From Bosea sp. NBC_00550 (GTDB lineage: Bacteria > Pseudomonadota > Alphaproteobacteria > Rhizobiales > Beijerinckiaceae), in contig NZ_CP102772.1 of the NCBI RefSeq assembly GCF_026020075.1, positions 4,976,001 through 5,040,000 on the forward strand: a stretch of 64,000 nucleotides of DNA, in the 5' to 3' direction. The position numbers and the translations under genes were made by a program. Under the pieces are notes generated by a model. That model ran no database searches. It was not told the origin of the DNA and worked only from the letters and a program-made list of their open reading frames with translations. Positions 50,530 to 59,655 of the stretch are shown here, in pieces. Numbering within the stretch: position 1 is the stretch's first letter; each line of letters opens with the position of its first letter.

Positions 50530-51764
50530 GCGGCGTCTTCCGTTTCAGGCGTGAGCGCGTGCCATTCGGCGCGCACCTGCGGATCGCTCTCGTCGCGCAA
50601 CGCGGCGGCAGCGTGCTGGCGGGCGCGTTCCGGGTCGAGCCGGCCCAGCGCCCATACGGCCATGGCCCGGACGAGCGGGGAGGGCTCGGCGAGATGGGGC
50701 AGGGCGCTGTCGATCAGATCAGCCCGCCCGCTATTGCCGATCGCGATGAGGACATTGCGCAGGAAGCGGTCGCGGCCGGTGCGCTTCACCGGGGTCCCCG
50801 CGAAGAGCGTGCGGAAGCTCGCATCGTCCAGGCGGGCGAGCGCCGCAAGCTCGAGCCCGTCGAGCTCTTCCTTCAGGGCGAGTCGCGTCTCCTGCGCCGC
50901 CTGCGCGAACTTGTTCCAGGGACAGACGGCGAGGCAGTCGTCGCAGCCGAAGACGCGGTTGCCGATGCCGGCGCGTAGATCCGCGTCGATATGGCCCGCG
51001 TGTTCGATGGTGAGATAGGCGATGCAGCGGCGCGCATCGAGCTGGTAGGGCGCCGGGAAGGCATCGGTCGGGCAGATGTCGAGGCAGCGCCTGCAGGAGC
51101 CGCAATGGTCCTGCTCTGCCGCGTCGGCCGGCAACTCCGCCGTGGTGTAGATCGCGCCGAGCAGCAGCCAGGAACCGTGCTCGCGCGAGACCAGCACCGT
51201 GTGCTTGCCCTGCCAGCCGAGCCCGGCCGCCTGTGCCAGCGGCTTTTCCATCACCGGTGCCGTGTCGACGAAGACCTTGACGTCGGCGCCGCCGCGCGCG
51301 GCGAGCAGCCCCGCCACGCTCTTCAGCTTGCCCTTGATGACATCGTGATAGTCACGACGGCGCGCATAGAGCGAGATCGCCGCCTTGTCGGGATGGGCGA
51401 GCATGGCGAGCGGGTCGCCCTCGCCGGCATAGTTCATGCCGAGCATGACGACGGAGCGGACTTCGCTCCAGAGCTGGCGCGGATCGGCGCGCTGGTCGCG
51501 GCGATCCTCCATCCAGCACATCTCGCCCTGATAGCCATTCGCGAGCCAGGCTTCGAGGCGTTCCGGCGCCTGCGGGATCGCATCGGCGGCGGCCACGCGC
51601 ATCAGGGCGAAGCCTTCGTCGCGAGCCCGCCGGGCGACGGCGCGCTTGAGCTTTTCGCCGCTCAGAAGTCCAGATTGTCGTAATGGGCGCTCGGAGCCAT
51701 GCCCGGCACCCGGTCGCTCAGCAACGACCGGAAGCTCGGTCTCGACTTGATCCTCGCATACCAT
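50526..51764 (-). CDS. queG: Epoxyqueuosine reductase QueG
   Basis: Cobalamin-dependent reductase that converts epoxyqueuosine in tRNA to queuosine. Seen: ALMRVAAADAIPQAPERLEAWL, YARRRDYHDVIKGKL, KVFVDTAPVMEKPLA, two ferredoxin-type Cys motifs CGSCRRCLDICPTDAF and CDDCLAVCPWNKF, and C-terminal HEAT-like repeat (PSPLVRAMAVWALGRL). The usual homology begins near EKLKRAVARRARDEGF (around 51650). No ATG, GTG or TTG lies in frame there; the only ATG upstream is at 51764 and would overlap the GST gene by 103 bp. The true start may be at a CTG near 51667; the given start is the conventional codon. Confidence 0.9.
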   Translation of the reverse strand: MVCEDQVETELPVVAERPGAGHGSERPLRQSGLLSGEKLKRAVARRARDEGFALMRVAAADAIPQAPERLEAWLANGYQGEMCWMEDRRDQRADPRQLWSEVRSVVMLGMNYAGEGDPLAMLAHPDKAAISLYARRRDYHDVIKGKLKSVAGLLAARGGADVKVFVDTAPVMEKPLAQAAGLGWQGKHTVLVSREHGSWLLLGAIYTTAELPADAAEQDHCGSCRRCLDICPTDAFPAPYQLDARRCIAYLTIEHAGHIDADLRAGIGNRVFGCDDCLAVCPWNKFAQAAQETRLALKEELDGLELAALARLDDASFRTLFAGTPVKRTGRDRFLRNVLIAIGNSGRADLIDSALPHLAEPSPLVRAMAVWALGRLDPERARQHAAAALRDESDPQVRAEWHALTPETEDAA

Positions 51765-52354
51765 GCGCGAGCCGCCTCATCCTCTTCCCAGGGCACGTCG
51801 CCGAGATAGTCGACGCAGGACAGATGCGCCGCCGCCGCGAGATCGGCATAGCTCAGCTGCTCACCCGCAAGCCAGTTTCTCTTGGCTACCAGCCAGGAGA
51901 TATAGCGCAGATGATAGCGCACATTCGCGCGCGCTGCGCGGATCGCGCTCATTTCCGGCGGACCGCCGCCCTCGTCGCGGCTCATGAACCGCTTCATCAC
52001 CTTCTCCAGCACGAGCGGGGCGGTGATCTCCTCGTGGAACTTGACGTTGAACCAGTCGAGCAGGCGGCGCACCTCGACACGCTCGCCCGGCCCCTCCGGC
52101 AGCAGGCGCCGGTCGCCGAGCGCGAGCCCGCGCGTCTCGTCGAGATATTCCGAGATCGGCCCGGCGCCGGGCACGGCCAGCCCGTTCTGCTCCTGGAAGA
52201 CGGGGGTGGTGCCCGCCGTATTGAGCTCGATGAATTCCCGTCGGCGCTCCCAGACGCGTTCCTCGACCAGCTCGGCCTCCATGCCGAACTCACCGAGAAC
52301 GAGACGGATGAAACGCGAATGCGGGCATAGCGGGTAATGATACAGGGTCGCCAT
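51662..52354 (-). CDS. Glutathione S-transferase family protein
   Basis: A 230-residue GST. N-terminal thioredoxin-like domain (TLYHYPLCPHSRFIRLVLGE, then NTAGTTPVF and GPISEYL, the glutathione-binding loop), and a helical C-terminal domain (WLAGEQLSYADLAAAAHLSC). ATG 52354 chosen because homology starts there; an in-frame ATG 9 bp further upstream is possible. Its stop lies within the start region of queG. Confidence 0.9.
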   Translation of the reverse strand: MATLYHYPLCPHSRFIRLVLGEFGMEAELVEERVWERRREFIELNTAGTTPVFQEQNGLAVPGAGPISEYLDETRGLALGDRRLLPEGPGERVEVRRLLDWFNVKFHEEITAPLVLEKVMKRFMSRDEGGGPPEMSAIRAARANVRYHLRYISWLVAKRNWLAGEQLSYADLAAAAHLSCVDYLGDVPWEEDEAARAWYARIKSRPSFRSLLSDRVPGMAPSAHYDNLDF

Positions 52355-52612
52355 GGCACTCATGAAGACTGTGAAGCAGGCAAAATGCGACGGAAGCAGG
52401 GCCGCCGGGCTTGCAGAGGCCCGATAGGCGACAGGGGGCCTGCTATAATCATGCCCGAAAAGCGCCACAACCCGCCGCGATGCGGAAGCCCGCAATTTGC
52501 ATAGGCTGCTTCGCGAAGTGGTAACCAATTTGCAAAGAGCTGGGCGTAAGCCGGTCGAACGTCTCTACGCGCCCGCTCGGCGCCTTCCGAAGTCGCACGA
52601 GGGCCTTCCTCC

Positions 52613-53410
52613 ATGCAGAACCTGATCGAAGCTTTCGTCCTCGGCATCGTCGAGGGCTTGACCGAGTTCCTGCCGGTCTCGTCGACGGGCCATCTGCTCC
52701 TGCTCGGCCACTTCCTCGGCTTCGAATCGAACGGCAAGACCTTCGAGGTCCTGGTCCAGCTCGGCGCGATCCTGGCGATCCTGCTGGTCTATTTCCGCCG
52801 CCTGCTCGACATCGCGCTCAGGCTGCCGAGCGATCCCTCGGCACGGCGCTTCGTCATCGGCGTGCTGATCGCCTTCCTGCCAGCGGCGGTCATCGGCGCC
52901 ATTCTACACGGCTTCATCAAGACCGTGCTGTTCAACCCCTTCATCGTCTGCTGCACGCTGATCGCCGGCGGCCTTATCCTGCTCGTCGTCGACGAACTCG
53001 AGCTGCAGGAGAAGCACACCGACGCCACCGCTTTCCCGCTGCCGATGTACTTCAAGATCGGGCTGATCCAGTGCCTCGCCATGGTCCCCGGCGTCTCGCG
53101 CTCGGGCTCGACCATCGTCGGCGCCATGCTGCTCGGTGCCAGCAAGCGCGCAGCCGCCGAGTTCTCCTTCTTCCTCGCCATGCCGACCATGGCGGGCGCC
53201 TTCGCCTACGACCTGCTGAAGAGCTACAAATTCCTGACCTTCGACGACGGCATCCTGATCGTCGTCGGCTTCGTCGCGGCCTTCTTTTCGGCGCTGATCG
53301 TGGTGCGCAGCTTCCTCGACTTCGTCTCGAAGCGCGGCTTCGCGCCCTTCGCCTGGTGGCGGATCATCGTCGGGATGCTCGGGCTCGCCGGCCTCTGGAT
53401 CGTCGGCTGA
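52613..53410 (+). CDS. uppP: Undecaprenyl-diphosphatase UppP (BacA)
   Basis: Inner-membrane phosphatase that recycles the lipid carrier of peptidoglycan synthesis. 265 residues. Active-site motifs [14 protein letters not shown] (15-28) and [11 protein letters not shown] are intact; eight or so membrane segments are seen. Convergent with the MFS gene, 11 bp between stops. Confidence 0.97.
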   Translation: MQNLIEAFVLGIVEGLTEFLPVSSTGHLLLLGHFLGFESNGKTFEVLVQLGAILAILLVYFRRLLDIALRLPSDPSARRFVIGVLIAFLPAAVIGAILHGFIKTVLFNPFIVCCTLIAGGLILLVVDELELQEKHTDATAFPLPMYFKIGLIQCLAMVPGVSRSGSTIVGAMLLGASKRAAAEFSFFLAMPTMAGAFAYDLLKSYKFLTFDDGILIVVGFVAAFFSALIVVRSFLDFVSKRGFAPFAWWRIIVGMLGLAGLWIVG

Positions 53411-53421
53411 GCCTTTGAGGG

Positions 53422-55149
53422 TCAGGCCGGCCGCGAGGAGTCGGCGAGCGAGTCGGCGAGCGTCGGAGATCTGGCCGGCGATTGCGGCAGCGAGGTCGTC
53501 TGCCGCTCGATCATGCGATGGACCACCGGCGGGTTCGGGCCGCTGTGCAGCGCGCGGACCCGCTCGCCGATCTCGGCATCGGCCTGGGTGACGCGCTGGT
53601 TCTGCCGGACATACTCGACCCAGGTCGGGCTGTCGTAACGCTCGAACCAGAGCGTCGAATCGGTCAGGTCGCGCAGCAGCGCCCAGTGCCGGGCGCCGTC
53701 GCGGCGCCGGATGCGGCGCCGTTCCGCCATCACGTTCAGGAAGGCGACGATGTCCTCCGGCTTGATGATATACTCGACGGTGACGATCACCGGTCCGGAG
53801 CGCGGTTCGATATCGACCGCGACCTTCGGCTCGCGCCAGCGGCTGAGCGGGTCGAGGTTGAGGGCCTCCAGCGGCGGCAGCCGGTAGCGCAGCCCGAGCG
53901 CCGCCCCGAAGAGCAGCGTGACCGCCGAGATCAGCAGGGCCTTTTCCACGCCGAAATGCTGCGCCGAGCGGCCCCAGGCCCAGCTCCCCATCGCCATGCC
54001 GCCGAACGCCGCCATCTGGTAGGTCGCGAGCGCCCGCCCGACGACCCAGCGCGGGGCGGAGAGCTGCACCGTGGCGTTGAAGGTCGAGAGTGCCAGCACC
54101 CAGCAGGCGCCGCAGACGCACAGGCCCATCATCGCCAGCCAGATGGTCTTGCTCAGCGCGATGACGATGACGCCGATGGCATAGGCGGCGAAGGTGGAGC
54201 GAACCAGGGTTTCCGTGCTCATCGCGCGCCTGAGCCGGGCGCTCATGAAGGCCCCGCCGACCGCGCCGGCACCGAAGGCGCCGAGCAGCACGCCATAGGT
54301 CAGGGGGCCGCCGCGCACCAGATCGCGCGCGATCAGCGGCAGCAGCGCCAGCCCGACGATGGCGCCGAAACCGTAAACGAAGGCGCGCAGGATGACGGCG
54401 CGGATGTTGGGCGACATCGCGACATAGCGCACGCCGGCACCCATCGCGATGAGCAGCGTTTCGCGCGGCAGCAGGCGCTCGACCTTGGGTGGCTCCCATC
54501 GCGCGAGCACGACGAGCAACGGGATATAGCTCACGGCATTGATGGCGAAGGCGGCCACCGCGCCGGCTGCCGCGACGATGGCGCCGCCGATCGCCGGCCC
54601 GACGCTGCGGGCGATGTTGAAGGCGACGCTGTTGAGCGTCACCGCCGCCGGCACGTCGCGGCGTGGCACCATGTCCCCGACCGAGGATTGCCAGGCCGGG
54701 TTGTTGAGCGCCGTGCCGCAACCGATCAGGAAGGTGAAGGTCAGCAGCAGCCAGGGTGAGATCAGACCGAACCAGGCGACGATCGCCAGCGCGATGGAGA
54801 CCAGCAGCATGAAGACCTGGGCGGTCAGCAGGATCTTGCGACGGTCGTAATTGTCTGAGATCGCGCCGGCCGCCAGCGAGAACAGCATCACCGGCAAGGT
54901 GGTCGAGGATTGAACCAGCGCCACCATCTCGGCCGAGGGCGAGATCGAGGCCATCATCCAGGAGGCGCCGACAGCCTGGATCAGACCGCCGAAATTCGAG
55001 GCGAGGCTCGCGAACCAGACGGCACGGAAGATCGGTTGCTGCAGCGGGACGAAGGGCGACACCCGGGTATCCGCGGACCCGATGCCCTCCGAGGCGAGCT
55101 CGGCTTCTACGACATCGGCCGTGGGCTGGGCGTGAGGATCGTCAGGCAT
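53422..55149 (-). CDS. MFS transporter with C-terminal DUF894-type extension
   Basis: A 575-residue MFS_3 family permease: about twelve membrane helices over residues 35-430 (NFGGLIQAVGASWMMAS, SVGDMVPRRDVPAAVTLNS as the family loop, and FGAGAVGGAFMSARLRR), followed by a soluble C-terminal domain of about 130 residues (VIVTVEYIIKPEDIVAFLNV, TLWFERYDSPTWVEYVRQ) that resembles a small dimeric alpha-beta barrel and is typical for this family. Substrate unknown; enterobactin exporter EntS is a distant relative. Confidence 0.9.
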   Translation of the reverse strand: MPDDPHAQPTADVVEAELASEGIGSADTRVSPFVPLQQPIFRAVWFASLASNFGGLIQAVGASWMMASISPSAEMVALVQSSTTLPVMLFSLAAGAISDNYDRRKILLTAQVFMLLVSIALAIVAWFGLISPWLLLTFTFLIGCGTALNNPAWQSSVGDMVPRRDVPAAVTLNSVAFNIARSVGPAIGGAIVAAAGAVAAFAINAVSYIPLLVVLARWEPPKVERLLPRETLLIAMGAGVRYVAMSPNIRAVILRAFVYGFGAIVGLALLPLIARDLVRGGPLTYGVLLGAFGAGAVGGAFMSARLRRAMSTETLVRSTFAAYAIGVIVIALSKTIWLAMMGLCVCGACWVLALSTFNATVQLSAPRWVVGRALATYQMAAFGGMAMGSWAWGRSAQHFGVEKALLISAVTLLFGAALGLRYRLPPLEALNLDPLSRWREPKVAVDIEPRSGPVIVTVEYIIKPEDIVAFLNVMAERRRIRRRDGARHWALLRDLTDSTLWFERYDSPTWVEYVRQNQRVTQADAEIGERVRALHSGPNPPVVHRMIERQTTSLPQSPARSPTLADSLADSSRPA

Positions 55150-55226
55150 CCCATAGGGTTAAAACATGAGGGCGAGAGGGGAAAACCCTTTCCATCTGGA
55201 AGATGTCGAAACATGGAAAGTTTTTC

Positions 55227-56126
55227 TCACGCCGCAGCCGGCTGGCGCGCCTGCCTGGGCGGGCGGGGCTTGCGTGCGCGCAGGGCCTGGCCGACCACGA
55301 CCAGAAGCCCGGCCAGCACGACCCAGTGCGCGGGCCGGATCGAGACATAATCCTGGTAGATCAGGATATCGGCATTGGCCTGGAAGACGAGCCAGGCCGA
55401 GACGCCGGAAGTCAGCGCATACCACGCAGCCTCCAGGCAGGCGGTGATGAGGCCGGCAAGGATTGCCGTTCCCGCCAGCATCGGGGCCGAGATGGGCAGC
55501 TTCCAGAGGTAAAGGCCACGATAGAGCATGAGCAGGACGAAGAGGCCACTCATCAGGACAGGTTCGGTCACGTCGATCTTGGATTGCAGCGCGAAATGCA
55601 GCAGGGCCAGCATCGCGATCGGATAGATCAGGTTGTGCAGGCGTTGCCAGTTCTTGCCGAGCCTGCGGATCATGCCGTCGGTCGAGGTTGCGCCCAGCGC
55701 GCACAGGCCGAGCAGCGCGACGAAGCCGATGGTCAGGTAGAAACGCTTGACGATCTCGGAGACGATCAAGCCCCCGTCGAACGCCATGTCGATGCAGTAG
55801 AGGCTGAGATGCCCGAGCGCGTAGGCCATCACGCCGAGGCCGAGCATGCGGCGGATGCCGATCAACTTGCCCCAGTCGAACAGCCGCCGGAAGGGCGAGA
55901 CGGCGAGCGTGATGACGAGCAGCCGGACCGTCCAGGTCCCGGTCTGGTGGATCGCCTGCGTCCAGGGCTTCGACCCCAGCTGATGCATCCAGGCCGCGTA
56001 GAGCAGCATCAGAGCCGGCACGAACAGCAGCGCGAAAGTCGCTGCCCGCAGGCCCGAGAAGCGGCCCTGGCGGTCGGTCCATGGCAGCCACGCCTTTGCG
56101 GGCGTTTTTCCTGTGCGAGAGCTCAT
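55227..56126 (-). CDS. msrQ: Haem-binding membrane subunit of the periplasmic methionine sulfoxide reductase, MsrQ
   Basis: Six-helix ferric-reductase-like membrane protein that passes quinol electrons to MsrP. 299 residues from ATG 56126. Seen: HQTGTWTVRLLVITLAVSPF, RRMLGLGVMAYALGHLSLY and GKNWQRLHNLIYPIAMLALLHF with the haem-ligand histidines. No msrP is in the window, though the two are often adjacent. Confidence 0.9.
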   Translation of the reverse strand: MSSRTGKTPAKAWLPWTDRQGRFSGLRAATFALLFVPALMLLYAAWMHQLGSKPWTQAIHQTGTWTVRLLVITLAVSPFRRLFDWGKLIGIRRMLGLGVMAYALGHLSLYCIDMAFDGGLIVSEIVKRFYLTIGFVALLGLCALGATSTDGMIRRLGKNWQRLHNLIYPIAMLALLHFALQSKIDVTEPVLMSGLFVLLMLYRGLYLWKLPISAPMLAGTAILAGLITACLEAAWYALTSGVSAWLVFQANADILIYQDYVSIRPAHWVVLAGLLVVVGQALRARKPRPPRQARQPAAA

Positions 56127-56224
56127 GTCTCCGCATAAACGATGGGGTCGGTCCCTGTCCTGCACATCTGGACACAAGCGCGTGAATGAGTTGTCCTGCC
56201 GCCCCTTTTCGAGCGGATTTCACG

Positions 56225-56839
56225 ATGGCTTCCAGCAATCCCACCGTCGTCTTCGATGTCGGCAATGTCCTGCTGCGCTGGGATGCGCGGCTGATCTACC
56301 GCGCGCTGATCCCTGATCCGGAGCGGCTCGACTGGTTCATGCAGAACGTCTGCACCATGGCCTGGAACATCGAGCAGGACCGCGGCCGCTCCTGGGAGGA
56401 GGCGGTGGCCTCGCTGGTCGCTGAACATCCGGAATGGGAGCGCGAGATCAAGGCCTATGACGAGCGCTGGCATGACAGCATCCCCGAGGTCATCACCGGC
56501 AGCGTCGCGGTGCTGGAGGAGCTGAAGGCGCGGGGCGACAGCGTCTACGCCATCACCAATTTCTCGCGCGAGAAATGGGCCGAATGCCTGATCCGCTTCC
56601 CGTTCCTGCAGAGCTTCGACGGCGTCGTCGTCTCGGCGCATGAGCAGCTCCTCAAGCCCGATCCCGCGATCTACGAGGTGCTGTTCGGCCGCTACGGCCT
56701 GAACGCCGGCGACTGCATCTTCGTCGACGACAGCGAGAAGAATATCGTGGCGGCCCGCGATGTCGGCATGCAGGCCGTGCACTTCGTCGAACCCATCGAC
56801 CTGCGCAGCGAATTGCGCGGCCTGGGCGTCAGGCTCTAA
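56225..56839 (+). CDS. HAD-superfamily phosphatase, YihX-like
   Basis: A 204-residue HAD-IA hydrolase. Motif I is VVFDVGNVLLRWD, as in YihX (alpha-glucose-1-phosphatase), motif II near YAITNFS, motif III KPDPAIYEVL with the Lys, and motif IV IFVDDSEKNIVAA. ATG 56225 chosen where homology begins. Substrate unknown, probably a sugar phosphate or similar small metabolite. Divergent from msrQ. Confidence 0.9.
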   Translation: MASSNPTVVFDVGNVLLRWDARLIYRALIPDPERLDWFMQNVCTMAWNIEQDRGRSWEEAVASLVAEHPEWEREIKAYDERWHDSIPEVITGSVAVLEELKARGDSVYAITNFSREKWAECLIRFPFLQSFDGVVVSAHEQLLKPDPAIYEVLFGRYGLNAGDCIFVDDSEKNIVAARDVGMQAVHFVEPIDLRSELRGLGVRL

Positions 56840-56887
56840 CCGGCAGAGCCTGACTGTTGGAGCTTGTTTCGTTTTTACGGGAACACG

Positions 56888-56985
56888 CGTCATTCCGGAC
56901 AAGCCGCGAAGCGGCGCCGATCCGGAATCCATCGGAGGGCACGGCATCCTACGCTGGATCCCGGGTCAAGCCCGGGATGACGGCG
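56888..56985. repeat. REP-like palindromic element
   Basis: Intergenic. Begins CGTCATTCCGGAC and ends GTCAAGCCCGGGATGACGG, so the ends are inverted copies; an internal TCCGGAATCCATCGGAG and GGATCCCGGGTC extend the symmetry. Related copies lie at 59541-59583 and 63957-64000. Confidence 0.7.
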
Positions 56986-57031
56986 CGTTTCTACGTAAGA
57001 TCAACATGCTCTCAAGGAAGAGAGCCGGCTG

Positions 57032-58159
57032 TCAGGCGGCGCTCTTGATCGCGACGGTCGGTGCCAGGCCCGCCGCATCGACGCCGCGGGCTTCCCGCAG
57101 CAGGCGCGAGCCGGCCTTGGTCGCCAGGAAATCGGCAAGGACCGCATCCTCCTGACGCACGAAGCCCTTGGCCGGCAGCTTGCCGGCGAGGAACAGCTCG
57201 ACCATGGCGACGCAGCCGGCGGCGGTGGTGAGCTGGATCGCGCCGAGCTCGTCATTGCCGTCATAGCGCAGCACGACGCTCTCCTCCTCGAGGCGGCCGC
57301 GGCGCTCGCCGACGCCGGTCACGAAGATCACGACGACGTCCTTGCGGGTAAACGGCGCGGAGTGGCTGAGGATGCGGCGCAGCGTCTCGCGGTCATCGGC
57401 GAGTTCGAGGTCGCGCAGCAGCAGCTTCATGATCTCGGCATGGCCGGGATAGCGCAGTGTCTTGTAGCTCATGTTGCGGACCTTGCCGGCCAGCGTCTCG
57501 GTGAGCGTGCCCAATCCGCCCGAGGTGTTGAAGGCCTCGTAGGCGACGCCGTCGATCATCACGCTCTCGATGCCTTCGAGCGCGGGAACCAGCGTTGGCT
57601 GTCCGTCGAAGACGATCTCGCAGGGGTTGCAGTATTCGTTGATCAGCCCGTCGACCGACCAGGTCACGTTGTAGCGCAGCGCATTGGTCGGGTAGAGCGG
57701 CAGGGCGCCGACGCGCATCTTGATGGTGCGGACGTTCTCGAAGCGCGCCGCCATGTCGGCCCCGAGGATGCAGATGAAGCCCGGCGCCAGCCCGCATTGC
57801 GGCACCAGCGCGACATCGGCGGTCTCGCCGAGATCCTTGATGTAAGAGGTGGTGGCGACGTCCTCGGTCAGGTCGAAATAATGGGTTTTGGTCTCGGCCG
57901 CGACCTTGGCGATGCCCTTGTTGAGGAAATAGGGGCAGGCGCTGACGACGATGTCACGATCCTTGAGGAATGCCCGCAGCGCGTCGAGATCGGAAGCGTC
58001 GACGGTGGCGGTGGCGAAGCGGGCGCCGGCAGCGTGCTTGAGCTGCGCCCGCGCGGCATCGGCCAGCGTAACCTCATGGCCCTGCTCGGACAGCATGCCG
58101 GCGATGATGACGCCGATCTGGCCGGCGCCGAGCACGGCAATGCGCTTCTGGATGGTCAT
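57032..58159 (-). CDS. Saccharopine dehydrogenase family protein
   Basis: A 375-residue NAD(P)-dependent enzyme. Rossmann motif RIAVLGAGQIGVIIAGML at the N-terminus, CPYFLNKGIAKVAAETKTHYFDLTED, PQCGLAPGFI, and NTSGGLGTLTETLAGKV. Relatives are lysine-epsilon dehydrogenases, saccharopine reductases and carboxynorspermidine synthases. The presence of an Lrp/AsnC gene 185 bp upstream on the same strand favours an amino-acid (lysine-type) role. Start at ATG 58159. Confidence 0.88.
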   Translation of the reverse strand: MTIQKRIAVLGAGQIGVIIAGMLSEQGHEVTLADAARAQLKHAAGARFATATVDASDLDALRAFLKDRDIVVSACPYFLNKGIAKVAAETKTHYFDLTEDVATTSYIKDLGETADVALVPQCGLAPGFICILGADMAARFENVRTIKMRVGALPLYPTNALRYNVTWSVDGLINEYCNPCEIVFDGQPTLVPALEGIESVMIDGVAYEAFNTSGGLGTLTETLAGKVRNMSYKTLRYPGHAEIMKLLLRDLELADDRETLRRILSHSAPFTRKDVVVIFVTGVGERRGRLEEESVVLRYDGNDELGAIQLTTAAGCVAMVELFLAGKLPAKGFVRQEDAVLADFLATKAGSRLLREARGVDAAGLAPTVAIKSAA

Positions 58160-58344
58160 GTCGCGATCTCCTGACGGGTCGGGCAGGCGGTCCACCTCCC
58201 TCCAGCCGATCATCGCTTCATGTGACGCTCGCTTTAACGGACGGATCGCCGACGCGTGCACCTATTTGCGTGCGATCCGCAGGGATATGGCCTAAATCGA
58301 TGCGAAACGAACGGCGCTTGCCCGAGACATCGGCGCGGAGGTGG

Positions 58345-58788
58345 TCAGCGCTCGAATTTCCGCGCCAGAATCACGGAGGAGGTCGTCCGCCTGACGCCCT
58401 CCATCTCGGCGATCCAGTCGATCATCGTGTCGAGGTCGCTCGCCGTCTCGCACTCGATCTTGACCGAGAGATCGAAATGGCCGCTCAGCGTGTGGCATTG
58501 CACGATTTCCGGCCGCTTCTTCAGCGCCGCGACCACGCTGCCCTGCTGCCTGACCTCCAGCTCGATCAGGATGAGGGCGGAGATCGTCGTGACCGGGCGG
58601 CTCGCCTTGCCGAGGATCGTGGTGTAGCCGGCGATCACCCCGTCGCGTTCGAGCCGGGCGAGGCGGCCTTGCACCGTCGCCCGCGAGACGCCGAGCGACT
58701 TGGCGATGTCCGACAGCGGCAGCCGCGCATTCTCGGTGAGAATCCGGATGAGTTCGCGGTCCTTCGCGGCGTCTGACGGCCGTGCCAT
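58345..58788 (-). CDS. Lrp/AsnC family transcriptional regulator
   Basis: A 147-residue feast/famine regulator. HTH RLPLSDIAKSLGVSRATVQG in the N-terminal half, then the RAM effector-binding domain (ALILIELEVRQQGSVVAALK, CHTLSGHFDLSVKIEC). Located upstream of the dehydrogenase gene on the same strand, so it probably controls it in response to an amino acid. Confidence 0.92.
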   Translation of the reverse strand: MARPSDAAKDRELIRILTENARLPLSDIAKSLGVSRATVQGRLARLERDGVIAGYTTILGKASRPVTTISALILIELEVRQQGSVVAALKKRPEIVQCHTLSGHFDLSVKIECETASDLDTMIDWIAEMEGVRRTTSSVILARKFER

Positions 58789-59020
58789 ATCGTCTCCGGG
58801 TCGTTCGGCGGGCCGTCATATAGCAGGGAAACGCGGGGCTCCGGCAAGGGGCGCGCGGGAGGGCGCCCAGACTTCATTCGAGCGCGCCAGCAAGGGCCTG
58901 CCCGAAAAGGAACATCTTGCCCGCGGAGGGGTTATCCGCGCGCCGGAAAGGACTTGCTTCGGGGCGCAAATCGGAGTGGCATGCCATCCGGCGGCAGCAC
59001 GCTTTGCCATGGAGAACGTC

Positions 59021-59503
59021 ATGTTCAGGACATTCATTCTCGCATCCGCCTCGGCCTTCGCCCTGGCCTCTTTCGCTGTGACTCCCGCCTCGGCGCTGAC
59101 GATGAAGGAGTGCGGCGTCAAGTATCAGGACGCCAAGAAGGCCAATACGCTCAAGGGCCAGAAGTGGAACGATTTCCGCAAGGCCCAGTGCGGCGACGAC
59201 GATGCCGCCGATGACGAGGCTGCGGCTGCCATGCCGGCCGAGCCGGCGAAGCCTGCCGCTTCCGCGGCGGCTGCCGCTCCAGCCGCCAAGCCCGCCGCGA
59301 TGCCGGCCGGCAAGGCGAAGGCCGCTGTCTTCCCGAAAGCGGTTTCGCAGAAATATTCGAGCGAGACGGCCGGCAAGGCGCGCCTCAAGACCTGTGTCGA
59401 CCAGTACAACGCCAACAAGGCGGCCAACGCCAATGGCGAGCTCAAATGGATCGAGAAGGGCGGCGGCTACTGGAGCCAGTGCAACACCAAGCTCAAGAGC
59501 TGA
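59021..59503 (+). CDS. Secreted alphaproteobacterial protein, Ala/Pro-rich linker, unknown
   Basis: A 160-residue precursor. ATG 59021 chosen because GGAGA precedes it; an in-frame ATG 12 bp upstream is possible. Signal peptide MFRTFILASASAFALASFAV, cleaved near ASA-LTM. The mature part begins LTMKECGVKYQDAKKANTLKG with a Trp (KWNDFRKAQC); a low-complexity Ala/Pro/Lys linker follows, then a second similar motif (ARLKTCVDQYNANKAANANG, WSQCNTKLKS). It looks like two copies of one Cys-paired helical motif. Family resembles small periplasmic proteins common in Hyphomicrobiales; function unknown. Confidence 0.8.
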   Translation: MFRTFILASASAFALASFAVTPASALTMKECGVKYQDAKKANTLKGQKWNDFRKAQCGDDDAADDEAAAAMPAEPAKPAASAAAAAPAAKPAAMPAGKAKAAVFPKAVSQKYSSETAGKARLKTCVDQYNANKAANANGELKWIEKGGGYWSQCNTKLKS

Positions 59504-59540
59504 GGCGCGTTCGAGAGCTTGCTGATTTTGCAGAACAAGG

Positions 59541-59583
59541 CGTCATCCCCGGCTCTCCGCTTTGCTCCGGCCGGGATGACCCG
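59541..59583. repeat. REP-like palindromic element, short copy
   Basis: GCGTCATCCCCGG and CCGGGATGACCCGCGG-type ends form an inverted repeat around CTCTCCGCTTTGCTCC. Related to copies at 56888-56985 and 63957-64000. Confidence 0.7.
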
Positions 59584-59629
59584 CGGTTCCTCCAAAACCT
59601 GACAGGCCCCCATCGTTCATAAAACGCTG

Positions 59630-59651
59630 CGCCGCGAGGCGCGGCGTTTTT
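59630..59651 (+). terminator. Intrinsic terminator, possibly bidirectional
   Basis: Stem CGCCGCG / CGCGGCG with a 3-nt loop, followed by TTTTT (59647-59651). AAAA lies a few bases before the stem, so it could also stop the leftward gene that ends at 59656. It lies between the convergent genes 59021-59503 and 59656-60594. Confidence 0.75.
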
Positions 59652-59655
59652 CGTT

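Noticed and set aside
52904..54721. Open frame of about 600 codons on the minus strand through the MFS gene and uppP
   Set aside because: It is the wrong frame of the MFS gene, Arg- and Gly-rich, and runs antisense through uppP. The MFS frame has membrane helices and a family loop.
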